64,000 nucleotides of DNA from CAWCFV01 sp963794995. GTDB taxonomy: Bacteria; Actinomycetota; Actinomycetes; JACCUZ01. Positions 56,771-64,000 of this stretch are shown here, one piece after another; position 1 is the first letter of the stretch; each line of letters starts with the position of its first letter. The stretch lies in NCBI GenBank assembly GCA_963794995.1, contig CAWCFV010000002.1, positions 1,240,001 through 1,304,000 of the forward strand, in the 5' to 3' direction. The position numbers and the translations under genes were made by a program. The notes below the pieces were generated by a model, which searched no databases, was not told the DNA's origin, and was given only the letters and a program-made list of their open reading frames with translations.

Positions 56771-57928
56771 CTAGAGGCCGAGCTCGCGGGCGATGAGCAT
56801 CCGCTGGACCTCGGAGGTGCCCTCGCCGATCTCGAGGATCTTCGAGTCGCGCCACATCCGGGCCACCGGGAACTCGTTCATGAAGCCGTAGCCGCCGTGC
56901 ACCTGGGTCGCCTCGCGGGCGTTGGTCACGGCGATCTCGGAGGAGTAGAGCTTCGCGATGGCCGCCTGCTTCTTGAACGGCTCGCCCCGCAGCATCCGGC
57001 CGGCAGCGTCGTAGTAGGCCAGCCGTGCGGTGTGCGCCCGCATCTCCATGTCGGCGATCTTGAACTGGATCGCCTGGTTGGACCCGATCGGCCGGCCGAA
57101 GGCCGAACGCTCCTTCGCGTAGCGCACCGACTCGTCGACGCAGCCCTGTGCGAGCCCGACACCGAGGGCCGCGATCGCGATCCGCCCCTCGTCCAGCGTC
57201 GACAGGAACTGGGCATAGCCGCGCCCGCGCTCTCCCAGCAGGTTGGCCGCCGGGACCCGGCAGTCGGTGAACGACAGCTCGCGGGTGTCGGAGGCGTTCC
57301 AGCCGACCTTCGAGTACTTCTTCGACACCGTGAACCCGGGCGTCCCGCTCGGCACGATGATCGCCGAGATCTCCTTCTTGCCGTCGTCCTTCGTGCCCGT
57401 GACCGCGGTGACGGTGACCAGGCCGGTGATGTCGGTGCCGGAGTTCGTGATGAACGCCTTGGTGCCGTTGATGACCCACTCGGAGCCGTCGTCGGACAGC
57501 CGCGCGGTGGTGGTCGTGCCGCCCGCGTCGGACCCGGCGCCGGGCTCGGTGAGACCGAACGCCCCGAGCATCTGGCCGGAGCACAGCTGCGGCAGCCACT
57601 GCGCCTGCTGCTCCGGCGTCCCGAAGCGGTAGATCGGCATGGCGCCGAGCGAGACCCCCGCCTCGAGGGTGATGGCGACCGACGAGTCGACCCGGGCGAG
57701 CTCCTCCAGCGCCACGCAGAGCGCGAAGTAGTCGCCGCCCATGCCGCCGTGCTCCTCCGGGAACGGCAGGCCGAACAGGCCCATCTCGCCCATCTGCCGG
57801 ACGATCTCGTAGGGGAACTCCTCGCGCTCGTAGAGCTCGCCGATGCTCGGCGCGACCACCTCGTGCGCGAACTCCTCGACGGTCTTGCGCAGGGACTCGA
57901 GCTCGTCGCTGAGGTGGGTGGCGCTCAC
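56771..57928 (-). CDS. Acyl-CoA dehydrogenase, second copy (fadE25-like position)
   Basis: The 385-residue flavoenzyme has FGLTEPGAGSDAGGTTTTARL, NGTKAFITNSGTDITG, RGYAQFLSTLDEGRIAIAALGVGLAQG and RDSKILEIGEGTSEVQRMLIARELGL. The last motif carries the likely catalytic Glu in GEGT. By place beside purK and accD it matches mycobacterial fadE25 (recalled synteny). The GTG at 57928 has GGAGA eight bases upstream; further upstream the frame reads through low-complexity sequence. It differs enough from the copy at 48797 to act on other acyl chains. Confidence 0.9.
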   Translation of the reverse strand: MSATHLSDELESLRKTVEEFAHEVVAPSIGELYEREEFPYEIVRQMGEMGLFGLPFPEEHGGMGGDYFALCVALEELARVDSSVAITLEAGVSLGAMPIYRFGTPEQQAQWLPQLCSGQMLGAFGLTEPGAGSDAGGTTTTARLSDDGSEWVINGTKAFITNSGTDITGLVTVTAVTGTKDDGKKEISAIIVPSGTPGFTVSKKYSKVGWNASDTRELSFTDCRVPAANLLGERGRGYAQFLSTLDEGRIAIAALGVGLAQGCVDESVRYAKERSAFGRPIGSNQAIQFKIADMEMRAHTARLAYYDAAGRMLRGEPFKKQAAIAKLYSSEIAVTNAREATQVHGGYGFMNEFPVARMWRDSKILEIGEGTSEVQRMLIARELGL

Positions 57929-58039
57929 AGGGTCTCCAGGAGATGTGTCACTCGCGGCGCGCGGCTGCGCACGGCTGTCACGTCGTACGCCGCCATGGTG
58001 CCACGTCCCGGCGGCGGCGGTGGCGCCGCGCAGCCCGGA

Positions 58040-58045
58040 TAGGCT
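58040..58045 (+). promoter_or_regulatory. -10 box TAGGCT of a leaderless leader-peptide/gtrA transcript
   Basis: TAGGCT is followed by seven bases and a GTG at 58053 that opens a nine-codon frame, not gtrA itself. The spacing equals that of confirmed-looking leaderless starts elsewhere in the window. Confidence 0.55.
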
Positions 58046-58052
58046 CGCCCGC

Positions 58053-58082
58053 GTGGCCGCTGCACCGCTGACCCGCCCGTGA
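58053..58082 (+). CDS. Nine-residue leader peptide overlapping the gtrA start
   Basis: GTG 58053 opens VAAAPLTRP and ends with TGA at 58080-58082, which overlaps the GTG of gtrA (58079-58081). Translation of this short frame would deliver a ribosome to the gtrA start, which has no ribosome binding site of its own. Too short for certainty; the promoter spacing and the GTGA overlap are the support. Confidence 0.45.
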   Translation: MAAAPLTRP

Positions 58083-58564
58083 GAGCGCTGCTCGCCGCGT
58101 ACTACCGGCTGGGCCACCTGGTCCGCGAGCTGATGAAGTTCGGCGTGGTGGGCGGGGTCGCTTTCGTCGTCGACGTGGGCCTGTTCAACCTTCTGCTGCA
58201 CACGACCGACAAGCCGCTGACGTCCAAGGCCCTCTCGACGGTAGCCGCCACGACCGTGGCCTACGCCGGCAACCGGAGCTGGACGTTCCGGCGCCGCAGC
58301 AGGTCCTCGGTGCGCCGCGAGTACGTCCTGTTCTTCCTGCTCAACGGCGTCGGGCTGGCCATCGCCCTGGCCTGCCTCGCGATCTCGCACTACCTGCTCG
58401 GCTTCACCAGCCGCCTGGCCGACAACATCGCGGCCAACGTCGTGGGCCTCGCGCTGGGGACGACGTTCCGGTTCTGGTCGTACCGGAAGTGGGTGTTCCC
58501 CTCGCTGCGAGAAGGGAGCGAGGTGGAGGGAGGCGTCAGCGAGGGCCGGCGCCGGCGGCGCTGA
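58079..58564 (+). CDS. GtrA-family membrane protein
   Basis: The 161-residue protein has four spans and the GtrA pattern: LMKFGVVGGVAFVVDVGLFNLLL, STVAATTVAYAGNRSWTFRRR, EYVLFFLLNGVGLAIALACLAI and NVVGLALGTTFRFWSYRKWVF. GtrA-like proteins help move lipid-linked sugars or assist polyprenyl-phosphate glycosyltransferases. The gene is at the place of mycobacterial Rv3277 beside purK (recalled). The only in-frame start is GTG 58079, apparently read by coupling to the leader peptide. The last 29 bases overlap the sensor kinase gene end to end. Confidence 0.88.
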   Translation: MRALLAAYYRLGHLVRELMKFGVVGGVAFVVDVGLFNLLLHTTDKPLTSKALSTVAATTVAYAGNRSWTFRRRSRSSVRREYVLFFLLNGVGLAIALACLAISHYLLGFTSRLADNIAANVVGLALGTTFRFWSYRKWVFPSLREGSEVEGGVSEGRRRRR

Positions 58565-59576
58565 GGAACAGGGCGAACATCGCCGGCTTCTGCTGCACCA
58601 GCTCGAGGCGGCCGCCGTCGGCCTCCGCCAGCTCTCGGGCCACCGCGAGACCGAGTCCGGTCCCCCGCCGGCCGCTGACCGAGCGCTCGAAGATCCGCGA
58701 GCCGAGCTCCGCCGGGACACCCGGGCCCTCGTCGGAGACCTCGACGACGAGCGAGATCCCGGTCGACCGGGTCGAGACGGTCACCGTGCCCGCTCCGTGG
58801 ATCAGGCTGTTCTCGAGCAGGGTGGCGAGCACCTGGGAGAGCCCGTTGGGCGTCGCGAGCGCGACCAGGCCGCGGGTGCCGGTGGCCTTGACGACCCGGT
58901 GGCGGGCTGCGAAGGCGGGCTCCCACTCGACGACCTGCTGCAGCACGATCTCGTCGAGCGGCACCGGGCCGGCCCGCAGGTTGTTGTCGCGCACGCCGTC
59001 GAGGAGGTGCTCGACGACGGTGGCCAGCCGCTCGACCTGGGCCAGGGCACTGCCGGCCTCCTCACGCACGGTCTGCTGGTCCTCGGCCTGCATGATCTCC
59101 TCGAGGCGCATGGACAGCGCCGTGAGCGGCGTCCGCAGCTGGTGCGAGGCGTCGCTGGCGAACTGCCGCTCGGCTGCGATCAGGCGGTCCACCCGGTCGG
59201 CGCTGCGCTCCAGCAGCTCGGCCATCCGGTCGACCTCGGCGATGCCGGACGAGCGCAGCGGCTCGCGCTTCTGACCGGACCCGAGGTTCTCCGCGCGACG
59301 CTGCAGCGCGGCCAGCGGGCCGCGCAGCACCCGCGCCTGCGCGGCGCCCACCGCCAGCGCGGCCATCAGCGACACCAGCGTGCCGGCGACGGCCAGGGAG
59401 ACCACCAGCCCGGTCGACGCGTCCTCGTCGACGACGGCCACCACCGCCAGCGGGACGCCGACGGCGAGCACCGCGAGGACGGCCACCAGGACGCTGGCGG
59501 CGAGGACCCGGGTCCTCACGCTCGGTCCCCGCCTCGAGGTACCGGCGTCACTCTCGCTCGAAGCGGAATCCGACAC
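58536..59576 (-). CDS. Sensor histidine kinase
   Basis: The 346-residue protein has two membrane spans, about residues 22-48 and 56-80, and a HAMP-like segment. The dimerisation helix carries ERQFASDASHQLRTPLTALSMRL with the phospho-accepting His, and the ATPase part has LLENSLIHGAG, VEVSDEGPGVPAEL and GTGLGLAVARELAEADGGRL. There is only a very short outer loop (VAVVDEDASTG), so it likely senses within the membrane or from the cytoplasm. It follows the response regulator with a 29-base overlap; a GTG at 59519 is an alternative start without overlap. The signal is unknown. Confidence 0.9.
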   Translation of the reverse strand: MSDSASSESDAGTSRRGPSVRTRVLAASVLVAVLAVLAVGVPLAVVAVVDEDASTGLVVSLAVAGTLVSLMAALAVGAAQARVLRGPLAALQRRAENLGSGQKREPLRSSGIAEVDRMAELLERSADRVDRLIAAERQFASDASHQLRTPLTALSMRLEEIMQAEDQQTVREEAGSALAQVERLATVVEHLLDGVRDNNLRAGPVPLDEIVLQQVVEWEPAFAARHRVVKATGTRGLVALATPNGLSQVLATLLENSLIHGAGTVTVSTRSTGISLVVEVSDEGPGVPAELGSRIFERSVSGRRGTGLGLAVARELAEADGGRLELVQQKPAMFALFLSAAGAGPR

Positions 59577-60219
59577 CTCGGACCGTGGTGATGAACCTGG
59601 GGTTGGCGGCGTCGTCGCCCAGCTTCTTGCGCAGCCACGAGACGTGCATGTCGAGCGTCTTGGTGGATCCCCACCACGCCGTGTCCCAGACCTCGCGCAT
59701 GAGCTGTTCGCGGGTCACCACCTTGCCGCTCTCGCGGAGCAGCACCCGCAGCAGGTCGAACTCCTTGGCGGTGAGGGACAGCTCGTGCTCGTCCATCCAG
59801 GCCCGGTGGGAGTCGACGTCGATCCGCACGCCGTGGACGCCCTGGGCGATCTCGATGCCACCGCGGCGCAGCAGGGCGCGGACCCGCGCGAGCAGCTCGG
59901 CCAGCCGGAACGGCTTGGTGACGTAGTCGTCGGCACCCGCGTCGAGACCCACGACGGTGTCGACCTCGTCGGTGCGCGCGGTGAGGACGAGCACGGGGAC
60001 GCCGCTGCCCTCCGTGCGCAGCCGGCGGCAGACCTCAAGGCCGTCCATGCCCGGCAGCCCGATGTCGAGGACCACCAGGTCGACCGGCGTGCCGGTGGCC
60101 GACTCGAGCGCACCCGGCCCGTCCTCGCAGACCTCGACCTCGTAGCCCTCGCGCCGGAGGGCTCGTGCGAGCGGTTCGCTGATGGCCTGGTCGTCCTCAG
60201 CCAGCAGCACTCGCGTCAT
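59548..60219 (-). CDS. OmpR/PhoB-family response regulator
   Basis: The 223-residue protein has a receiver domain (RVLLAEDDQAIS, phosphorylated Asp52 in VVLDIGLPGMDG, VLTARTDEVD, KPFRLAEL) and a winged-helix DNA-binding domain (LTAKEFDLLRVLLRESGKVVTREQLMREVWD, HVSWLRKKLGDD, ITTVRGVGFRFE). It forms a two-component system with the kinase downstream. The ATG at 60219 is six bases after a -10 box TACGAT (60231-60226), so the operon begins with a leaderless start. Target genes cannot be named. Confidence 0.93.
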   Translation of the reverse strand: MTRVLLAEDDQAISEPLARALRREGYEVEVCEDGPGALESATGTPVDLVVLDIGLPGMDGLEVCRRLRTEGSGVPVLVLTARTDEVDTVVGLDAGADDYVTKPFRLAELLARVRALLRRGGIEIAQGVHGVRIDVDSHRAWMDEHELSLTAKEFDLLRVLLRESGKVVTREQLMREVWDTAWWGSTKTLDMHVSWLRKKLGDDAANPRFITTVRGVGFRFERE

Positions 60220-60225
60220 ACAGGC

Positions 60226-60231
60226 ATCGTA
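60226..60231 (-). promoter_or_regulatory. -10 box TACGAT, leaderless start of the two-component operon
   Basis: On the minus strand TACGAT is followed by six bases (GCCTGT) and the ATG at 60219. Confidence 0.6.
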
Positions 60232-60277
60232 GGCACAACGAGGCTCCCGTCACTCGTGCAGACGGGCGTTTCGCGCG

Positions 60278-63016
60278 TCATCCCAGCCGCGCGACGTGCC
60301 TGCGCACCCGGCGGAGGTCGCGCACCCGCTGCTCGTAGGTAGCCCCTGCGCCCAGCAGGAGGAGTCCCAGCGTGCCCAGCGTCGCCCAGCGCGGCGCCAC
60401 GTCGTAGGCCGCCGCCAGGTAGGGCGCGAGCTGCACCAGCGCGTCCACGGACAGCACCACGGCACCCAGGACCAGCGGCGCCTGCAGCCGGCGCACGGCA
60501 CCGACGGCCAGCACGGCCGCGGCGACGGCGGCCAGCAGGAGGGGGCGCAGGTCGCCGGCGTCGGTGACGGCGCGCAGCAGGCTCGGCACGAGCGCGAGCG
60601 AGAGCCCGCTGCCGTACGCCTGCCACGAGCCGTACTCCGGGTCGCGCCGGCGGCGGAGCGCGCCCACGAGCAGCAGCGCGACGCCGCCGGGGACGGTGTA
60701 CGCCTCGGGGGCGTCGACGTCGGACAGGGCCAGCCGCACCCAGCTGCTGGCGGCGAGGACCAGGCCGGCGACCCAGCCCAACCGGTGCCGGGCCGGGGTC
60801 GTCGCGACCACCGCGAGACCGAGCCCGACGACGAGCAGGGCCACCCAGAGCCGTTCCGCGTCGAGCCCGGCCAGCAGCACCGCCGGGACGGCAGCGGCTG
60901 CGGCGGCGACCTGGACCGCGCCGCGCGCCGGGCGCCGGGTCGGCCACGGTGCGGCAGCTCCCGCCAGCAGGGCACCGGCCGCGCCGGCCGCCGCCAGCCC
61001 GCACCCCGCCAGGGACACCTCGCGCCAGGCGGCGACGGCGCCGGCCAGTGAGACGGTGCTGACGGTCGCCACCACCGCGGCGGTCGTGTGCAGCGGCGCC
61101 CAGAAGGCGTCGGCGACGGCGCTGCGCGAGGCGACCCACAGGCCGCAGGCCACGGCGGTCGCGGCGGCCAGGGCCAGCGACAGCGACCAGACGGCTGCCC
61201 AGCCGGCGCCGCCGTGCCGGGCCGCCGCGGCCACCTCGGCCACCGTCAGCACCAGCGCAGCGGTCACCAGCACCACCCGCCACGGACGCAGCGCCTCCGA
61301 CCCGCGGGCGGCGACCGCGCCGACCAGGGCGGCGGCGACCAGGCCGGGCAGCGCGGCCAGCGTCGCCTCGGGCAGCGCCAGCGACCACGACCCGGCGAGG
61401 AGCAGCGCCACGGCGCCGGACGCCAGCCCTGACCAGCCCAGGACGACGAACCCGCGGGCGTCCAGCAGGGCCCCGGCGGCCAGCAGCAGCGCGGCCAGCA
61501 GCACCAGCGCGGCGAGCTGCACCGCGTAGGGCGCTCCGAGAGCGGGAGCGACCAGGGCGGCGGCCACCGCCCCGACGGGGACCGCGGCGACCCGCAGCAG
61601 CCGCCTGCGGAGCACGAGGGCACCGCCCAGGAGGGCGGCGACGGTCGCCAGCAGGGACAGGACGAGCGCGACGTGGACCATGGCGGTCCCGTCGGCCCCG
61701 GCGGCGGTCCCGGCGACAGCGCCCTCCGCCGTGAGTGCCCAGGGCCGTTCCAGGGGGGCCAGCATCTGCTCCGCGGCGGCGGACACCCCGGCCGTCGTCG
61801 CGAGCGCGGGCACGACTCCGGCCGCGACGACCACCCAGGCCGGCACCGCACGGCGCCCGAACGGCACGAACCACGCTGCGACCAGCAGCGCCAGCACGAC
61901 GGCCCCGAGGTACGGCGGCTGCCAGCGGCTGACCTCGAAGGCCCTGGCGGGAGCCCAGAGCGCCAGGACCACGAGCACCGCGGCGGCGCCGTCGGCGAGC
62001 CCGACCTCGCGTCCGCCCGGCCGCCGCCGGGCCGCGAGGCCGCCACCGGCAGCCAGGACCCCCGCGAGGAGCAGCAGCACCCCGGCACCCACGACCAGGG
62101 ACCCGTCCTCGGCGTAGGCAGCCGCGGCGGCAACGCCCGTGGCGTAGAGGAGGGCCACGAGGCCGCCCACGGCCAGCGCCCCGCGGGCGTCGCGGGTCCG
62201 GTCGCCCGACGGCCAGGCGGCGACCAGCGCGAAGGCCACGGCCACCTGGGCGGCGAGCAGGACGGCGACGAGGGCGAACGGGTGGTCCACGTCGTCCACG
62301 AGGTGCGCGCACAGCAGCGGCACGGGCAGCTGGGCGAGCACGGCGGCGGCCGGCGGGAGGGTCCGGGTCGGGACGGCGAGGGCGAGCAGGCCGACGAGGA
62401 CGGCGACCACGGCGAGCGCGCCGGCCCAGTACGCGGCGGTGTCGGCGGCGGCCAGCCCGGCGAGGTCGGAGGCCCGCGCGCCGTAGGCGTCGAGGACGGC
62501 CAGCCCGACGGTCAGCAGCGAGAGCCACTCCGCGGTCGACAGCAGCCCGCGCCGGTGGGCGCGGTGCGCGCCCAGCGCGGCCACGGCGGTGACGCCGGCC
62601 ATGACGGCGGAGCGCCCGCCCACACCGAGACGGTCCCAGGAGACGGCGACGAAGATGACGGCGGCCACCCCCAGCAGGCCGACGCCGAGCGCGAGCAGCA
62701 GGTTCTGGACCCGGCGCAGCGACCACTCCGGCCGGGGCGCCCGCTCCGGCGCGGGCGACGCCGGCCGCGCGGTCGGGACGGCGGGTCCCGCCCCGGGCGC
62801 CGGCTGGGACGGGGCCGGAGCGGCGCGCAGGTCGGCGAGCAGCACCCGGCGGGTGCCGAGCAGCTCAGCGGCCTGCACCGAGACCTGCCAGAGACGCCCG
62901 GCGGTGGCGCCGGTCAGCGGCAGCGCGCAGGACGGGCAGACGTCCCGCGCCGCCGTCAGCGCTGCCCCGCACTCGGGGCAGCGGGTCGGGTCGGCCAGCA
63001 GGGTCTCGTCGATCAT
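60278..63016 (-). CDS. SCO7613-type large membrane protein with N-terminal zinc ribbon
   Basis: The 912-residue protein begins MIDETLLADPTRCPECGAALTAARDVCPSCALPL, a four-cysteine zinc ribbon (CPEC...CPSC). A Pro/Ala linker and about 28-30 closely packed hydrophobic spans follow, up to a basic end. This matches the actinobacterial family named after SCO7613. No enzyme motif is seen in the spans, and the role is unknown. The ATG overlaps the stop of a small membrane protein gene (ATGA), which is one of two paralogues upstream. The zinc ribbon suggests contact with a cytoplasmic partner. Confidence 0.8.
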   Translation of the reverse strand: MIDETLLADPTRCPECGAALTAARDVCPSCALPLTGATAGRLWQVSVQAAELLGTRRVLLADLRAAPAPSQPAPGAGPAVPTARPASPAPERAPRPEWSLRRVQNLLLALGVGLLGVAAVIFVAVSWDRLGVGGRSAVMAGVTAVAALGAHRAHRRGLLSTAEWLSLLTVGLAVLDAYGARASDLAGLAAADTAAYWAGALAVVAVLVGLLALAVPTRTLPPAAAVLAQLPVPLLCAHLVDDVDHPFALVAVLLAAQVAVAFALVAAWPSGDRTRDARGALAVGGLVALLYATGVAAAAAYAEDGSLVVGAGVLLLLAGVLAAGGGLAARRRPGGREVGLADGAAAVLVVLALWAPARAFEVSRWQPPYLGAVVLALLVAAWFVPFGRRAVPAWVVVAAGVVPALATTAGVSAAAEQMLAPLERPWALTAEGAVAGTAAGADGTAMVHVALVLSLLATVAALLGGALVLRRRLLRVAAVPVGAVAAALVAPALGAPYAVQLAALVLLAALLLAAGALLDARGFVVLGWSGLASGAVALLLAGSWSLALPEATLAALPGLVAAALVGAVAARGSEALRPWRVVLVTAALVLTVAEVAAAARHGGAGWAAVWSLSLALAAATAVACGLWVASRSAVADAFWAPLHTTAAVVATVSTVSLAGAVAAWREVSLAGCGLAAAGAAGALLAGAAAPWPTRRPARGAVQVAAAAAAVPAVLLAGLDAERLWVALLVVGLGLAVVATTPARHRLGWVAGLVLAASSWVRLALSDVDAPEAYTVPGGVALLLVGALRRRRDPEYGSWQAYGSGLSLALVPSLLRAVTDAGDLRPLLLAAVAAAVLAVGAVRRLQAPLVLGAVVLSVDALVQLAPYLAAAYDVAPRWATLGTLGLLLLGAGATYEQRVRDLRRVRRHVARLG

Positions 63017-63354
63017 CGCCCCCACCCCCCGTCCGACGCCGCGGCCGGCGCCGGCGCACGGCGGTGGCCGCGCACCACGAGCCAGGCGAGGGCCCAGCAG
63101 GCGACCCAGGAGGCGACCACGGCCGGGACGGTGCCGAGGCCCTCGGTGAGCGCGGCGACGACGAACCAGCAGAGCAGCGCACCGACGAGGGCTCCGGCGA
63201 CGCCGGCGGGCCAGGCAGGGCCACCGCCGCGAGCAGCCCGGCGGTAGCGCGCGGCGACGCCGACCACCGCCCAGCCGGGCGCCGTCACGGCCACCGCGTA
63301 GGCCGCGATCCACAGGAGGAACACGAGAAGGTCGGCTCCGGTCCAGTCAGGCAT
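63013..63354 (-). CDS. Small three-span membrane protein, paralogue A
   Basis: The 113-residue protein has three spans and the segment AVAVTAPGWAVVGVAARYRRAARGGGPAWPAGVAGALVG. The gene upstream encodes VAVTAPGWAAVGWAFRRRRLARGPGRAWPAAVGGCLTG, so the two are clear tandem paralogues. It overlaps the start of the SCO7613-type gene by four bases. No family name is known to me. The basic loop between spans is the conserved part. Confidence 0.7.
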   Translation of the reverse strand: MPDWTGADLLVFLLWIAAYAVAVTAPGWAVVGVAARYRRAARGGGPAWPAGVAGALVGALLCWFVVAALTEGLGTVPAVVASWVACWALAWLVVRGHRRAPAPAAASDGGWGR

Positions 63355-63424
63355 GCACTGAGCATCGGCGACGACGGGGTCCAGGCGTACCCGTACGGGT
63401 ACTCAGATCCGGTCGACCCCGGGC

Positions 63425-63826
63425 TCAGCCTCCCCAGCCCTTCGGCTCGGCGGACGAGGGCGGGAGCTCGGCCGCCGAGCCCAGGCCGCGCGTGAGGAAC
63501 GCGGCGAGGCCCCAGCACGCGGCCCAGCACACCAGCACGGTGAGCGCGACGGCGCTGAAGGCCAGCGGCTGCAGGACGGCCCCCGCGACGAAGGACACGC
63601 CGGCCGAGAGCGCGAGCCCGGTGAGGCAGCCCCCCACGGCGGCCGGCCACGCGCGTCCCGGCCCGCGGGCCAGCCGGCGCCGGCGGAAGGCCCAGCCGAC
63701 CGCCGCCCAGCCGGGTGCCGTGACCGCGACCGACAGGGCGACGAGCACCGCGACGATCGCCGCGATCTCGGCAGCGCTGAACTCGACGGGACCGGCGAGG
63801 ACGGTGGGCTCCATGTCCGCGATCAT
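63425..63826 (-). CDS. Small three-span membrane protein, paralogue B
   Basis: The 133-residue protein (or 129 from the ATG at 63814) shares the span-loop-span core with paralogue A, including the TAPGWA segment and a poly-basic loop. Its final tail is Ser/Pro rich. The gap to paralogue A is 70 bases. The duplication and the order before the SCO7613-type gene suggest the three act together, perhaps as parts of one membrane complex; this is inference. Confidence 0.7.
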   Translation of the reverse strand: MIADMEPTVLAGPVEFSAAEIAAIVAVLVALSVAVTAPGWAAVGWAFRRRRLARGPGRAWPAAVGGCLTGLALSAGVSFVAGAVLQPLAFSAVALTVLVCWAACWGLAAFLTRGLGSAAELPPSSAEPKGWGG

Positions 63827-63871
63827 CGGCTCCGGGCCGCGCCGCCTGCACCCGTCGCGGTACTCAGTTCC

Positions 63872-64000
63872 TCAGACCGGGGTGACGCCGTGGCGGCGGC
63901 GGGAGAAGTGCCGGTCCTTGCTGCGGTAGGTCCGCAGCCGTCGCACCAGCTCGTCACGCAGCATCTCCGGCGTCGACGACGTCGTCGACCACCAGCTCGC
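63872..64000 (-). CDS. accD: Acyl-CoA carboxylase beta subunit, 3' end, with an apparent frameshift
   Basis: The minus strand encodes ELVVDDVVDA in one frame, then, after a one-base shift near 63965-63973, EMLRDELVRRLRTYRSKDRH and the end FSRRRHGVTPV. This is the typical C-terminus of biotin-dependent carboxylase beta subunits (propionyl- or acetyl-CoA carboxylase). The gene continues beyond the right edge. Place beside gtrA and purK matches mycobacterial accD5 (recalled synteny). As the gene is essential in relatives, the shift is most likely a sequencing error. Confidence 0.75.
   Translation of the reverse strand, partial: ASWWSTTSSTPEMLRDELVRRLRTYRSKDRHFSRRRHGVTPV

Overview
The window is about 64 kb of very GC-rich DNA, roughly three quarters G+C by eye, densely packed with genes on both strands. 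It comes from an actinomycete. The F420 genes fbiA and fbiB, a TIGR03089 protein, three LytR-CpsA-Psr (LCP) proteins, DUF3105, GtrA, purK-purE and an acyl-CoA carboxylase beta subunit all fit that group. From memory, the two ends follow the gene order of the Mycobacterium fbiA-fbiB-manB...LCP-TIGR03089...fadE-purE-purK-gtrA...accD region, so the backbone looks like a conserved actinobacterial neighbourhood. The genus cannot be fixed from this sequence; a Nocardioides-like or Geodermatophilus/Motilibacter-like lineage would fit.

Layout. 1-11.5 kb: end of fbiA, fbiB, an AlkA-type DNA glycosylase, DUF3105, a sugar nucleotidyltransferase with a GT4 glycosyltransferase, a frameshifted SpoIID/LytB protein, a glycosyltransferase plus methyltransferase pair, and a frameshifted M18 aminopeptidase. 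11.7-19 kb: a membrane flippase with a polyprenyl-phosphate GT2 (frameshifted), a secreted amidase with three C-terminal repeats, TIGR03089 and the first LCP protein. 19-23.2 kb: a 3-oxoacid CoA-transferase pair, a GT-C membrane glycosyltransferase, a beta-hydroxyacid dehydrogenase and a small membrane protein. 23.2-36.4 kb: a wall-polymer locus. It holds two TagF-like glycerophosphotransferases, three glycosyltransferase domains, two CDP-alcohol phosphotransferases, a Wzm/Wzt-type ABC exporter, a glycerol-1-phosphate-dehydrogenase-like enzyme, a cytidylyltransferase-like enzyme and a glycerophosphodiesterase. 36.4-45.6 kb: a decayed DUF222/HNH gene, a GT2, a second LCP, a small duplicated acidic protein next to a PqqD-like/M50 membrane protease, a thioesterase and a third LCP. 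45.6-53.2 kb: an SDR, a conserved unknown, a BNR-repeat protein paired with a MoaD-like protein, an acyl-CoA dehydrogenase, UDP-glucose dehydrogenase, a secreted TIM-barrel-like protein, and a DUF2975/XRE module behind a striking double operator. 53.2-64 kb: DUF1697, purE, purK, a nuclease-like gene bracketed by palindromic repeats, an acyl-CoA dehydrogenase, GtrA, a two-component system, a SCO7613-type membrane protein with two small paralogous membrane proteins, and the end of accD.

How the genes work together. Most of the non-housekeeping content serves the cell envelope: making nucleotide-activated precursors, polymerising and exporting a phosphate-containing wall polymer, attaching it to peptidoglycan (LCP proteins) and remodelling peptidoglycan (amidase). 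The 40.7-43.8 kb pair looks like a substrate and its membrane protease and is the best candidate for an undescribed system.

Two cross-cutting observations matter to any user. First, at least twelve apparent single-base indels break six otherwise recognisable genes, so the assembly may carry indel errors. Second, at least fifteen start codons lie 6-10 nt downstream of a TANNNT box, which indicates widespread leaderless transcription. No tRNA, rRNA, CRISPR array, insertion sequence or phage gene was recognised, and no gene-free stretch exceeds 300 bases.
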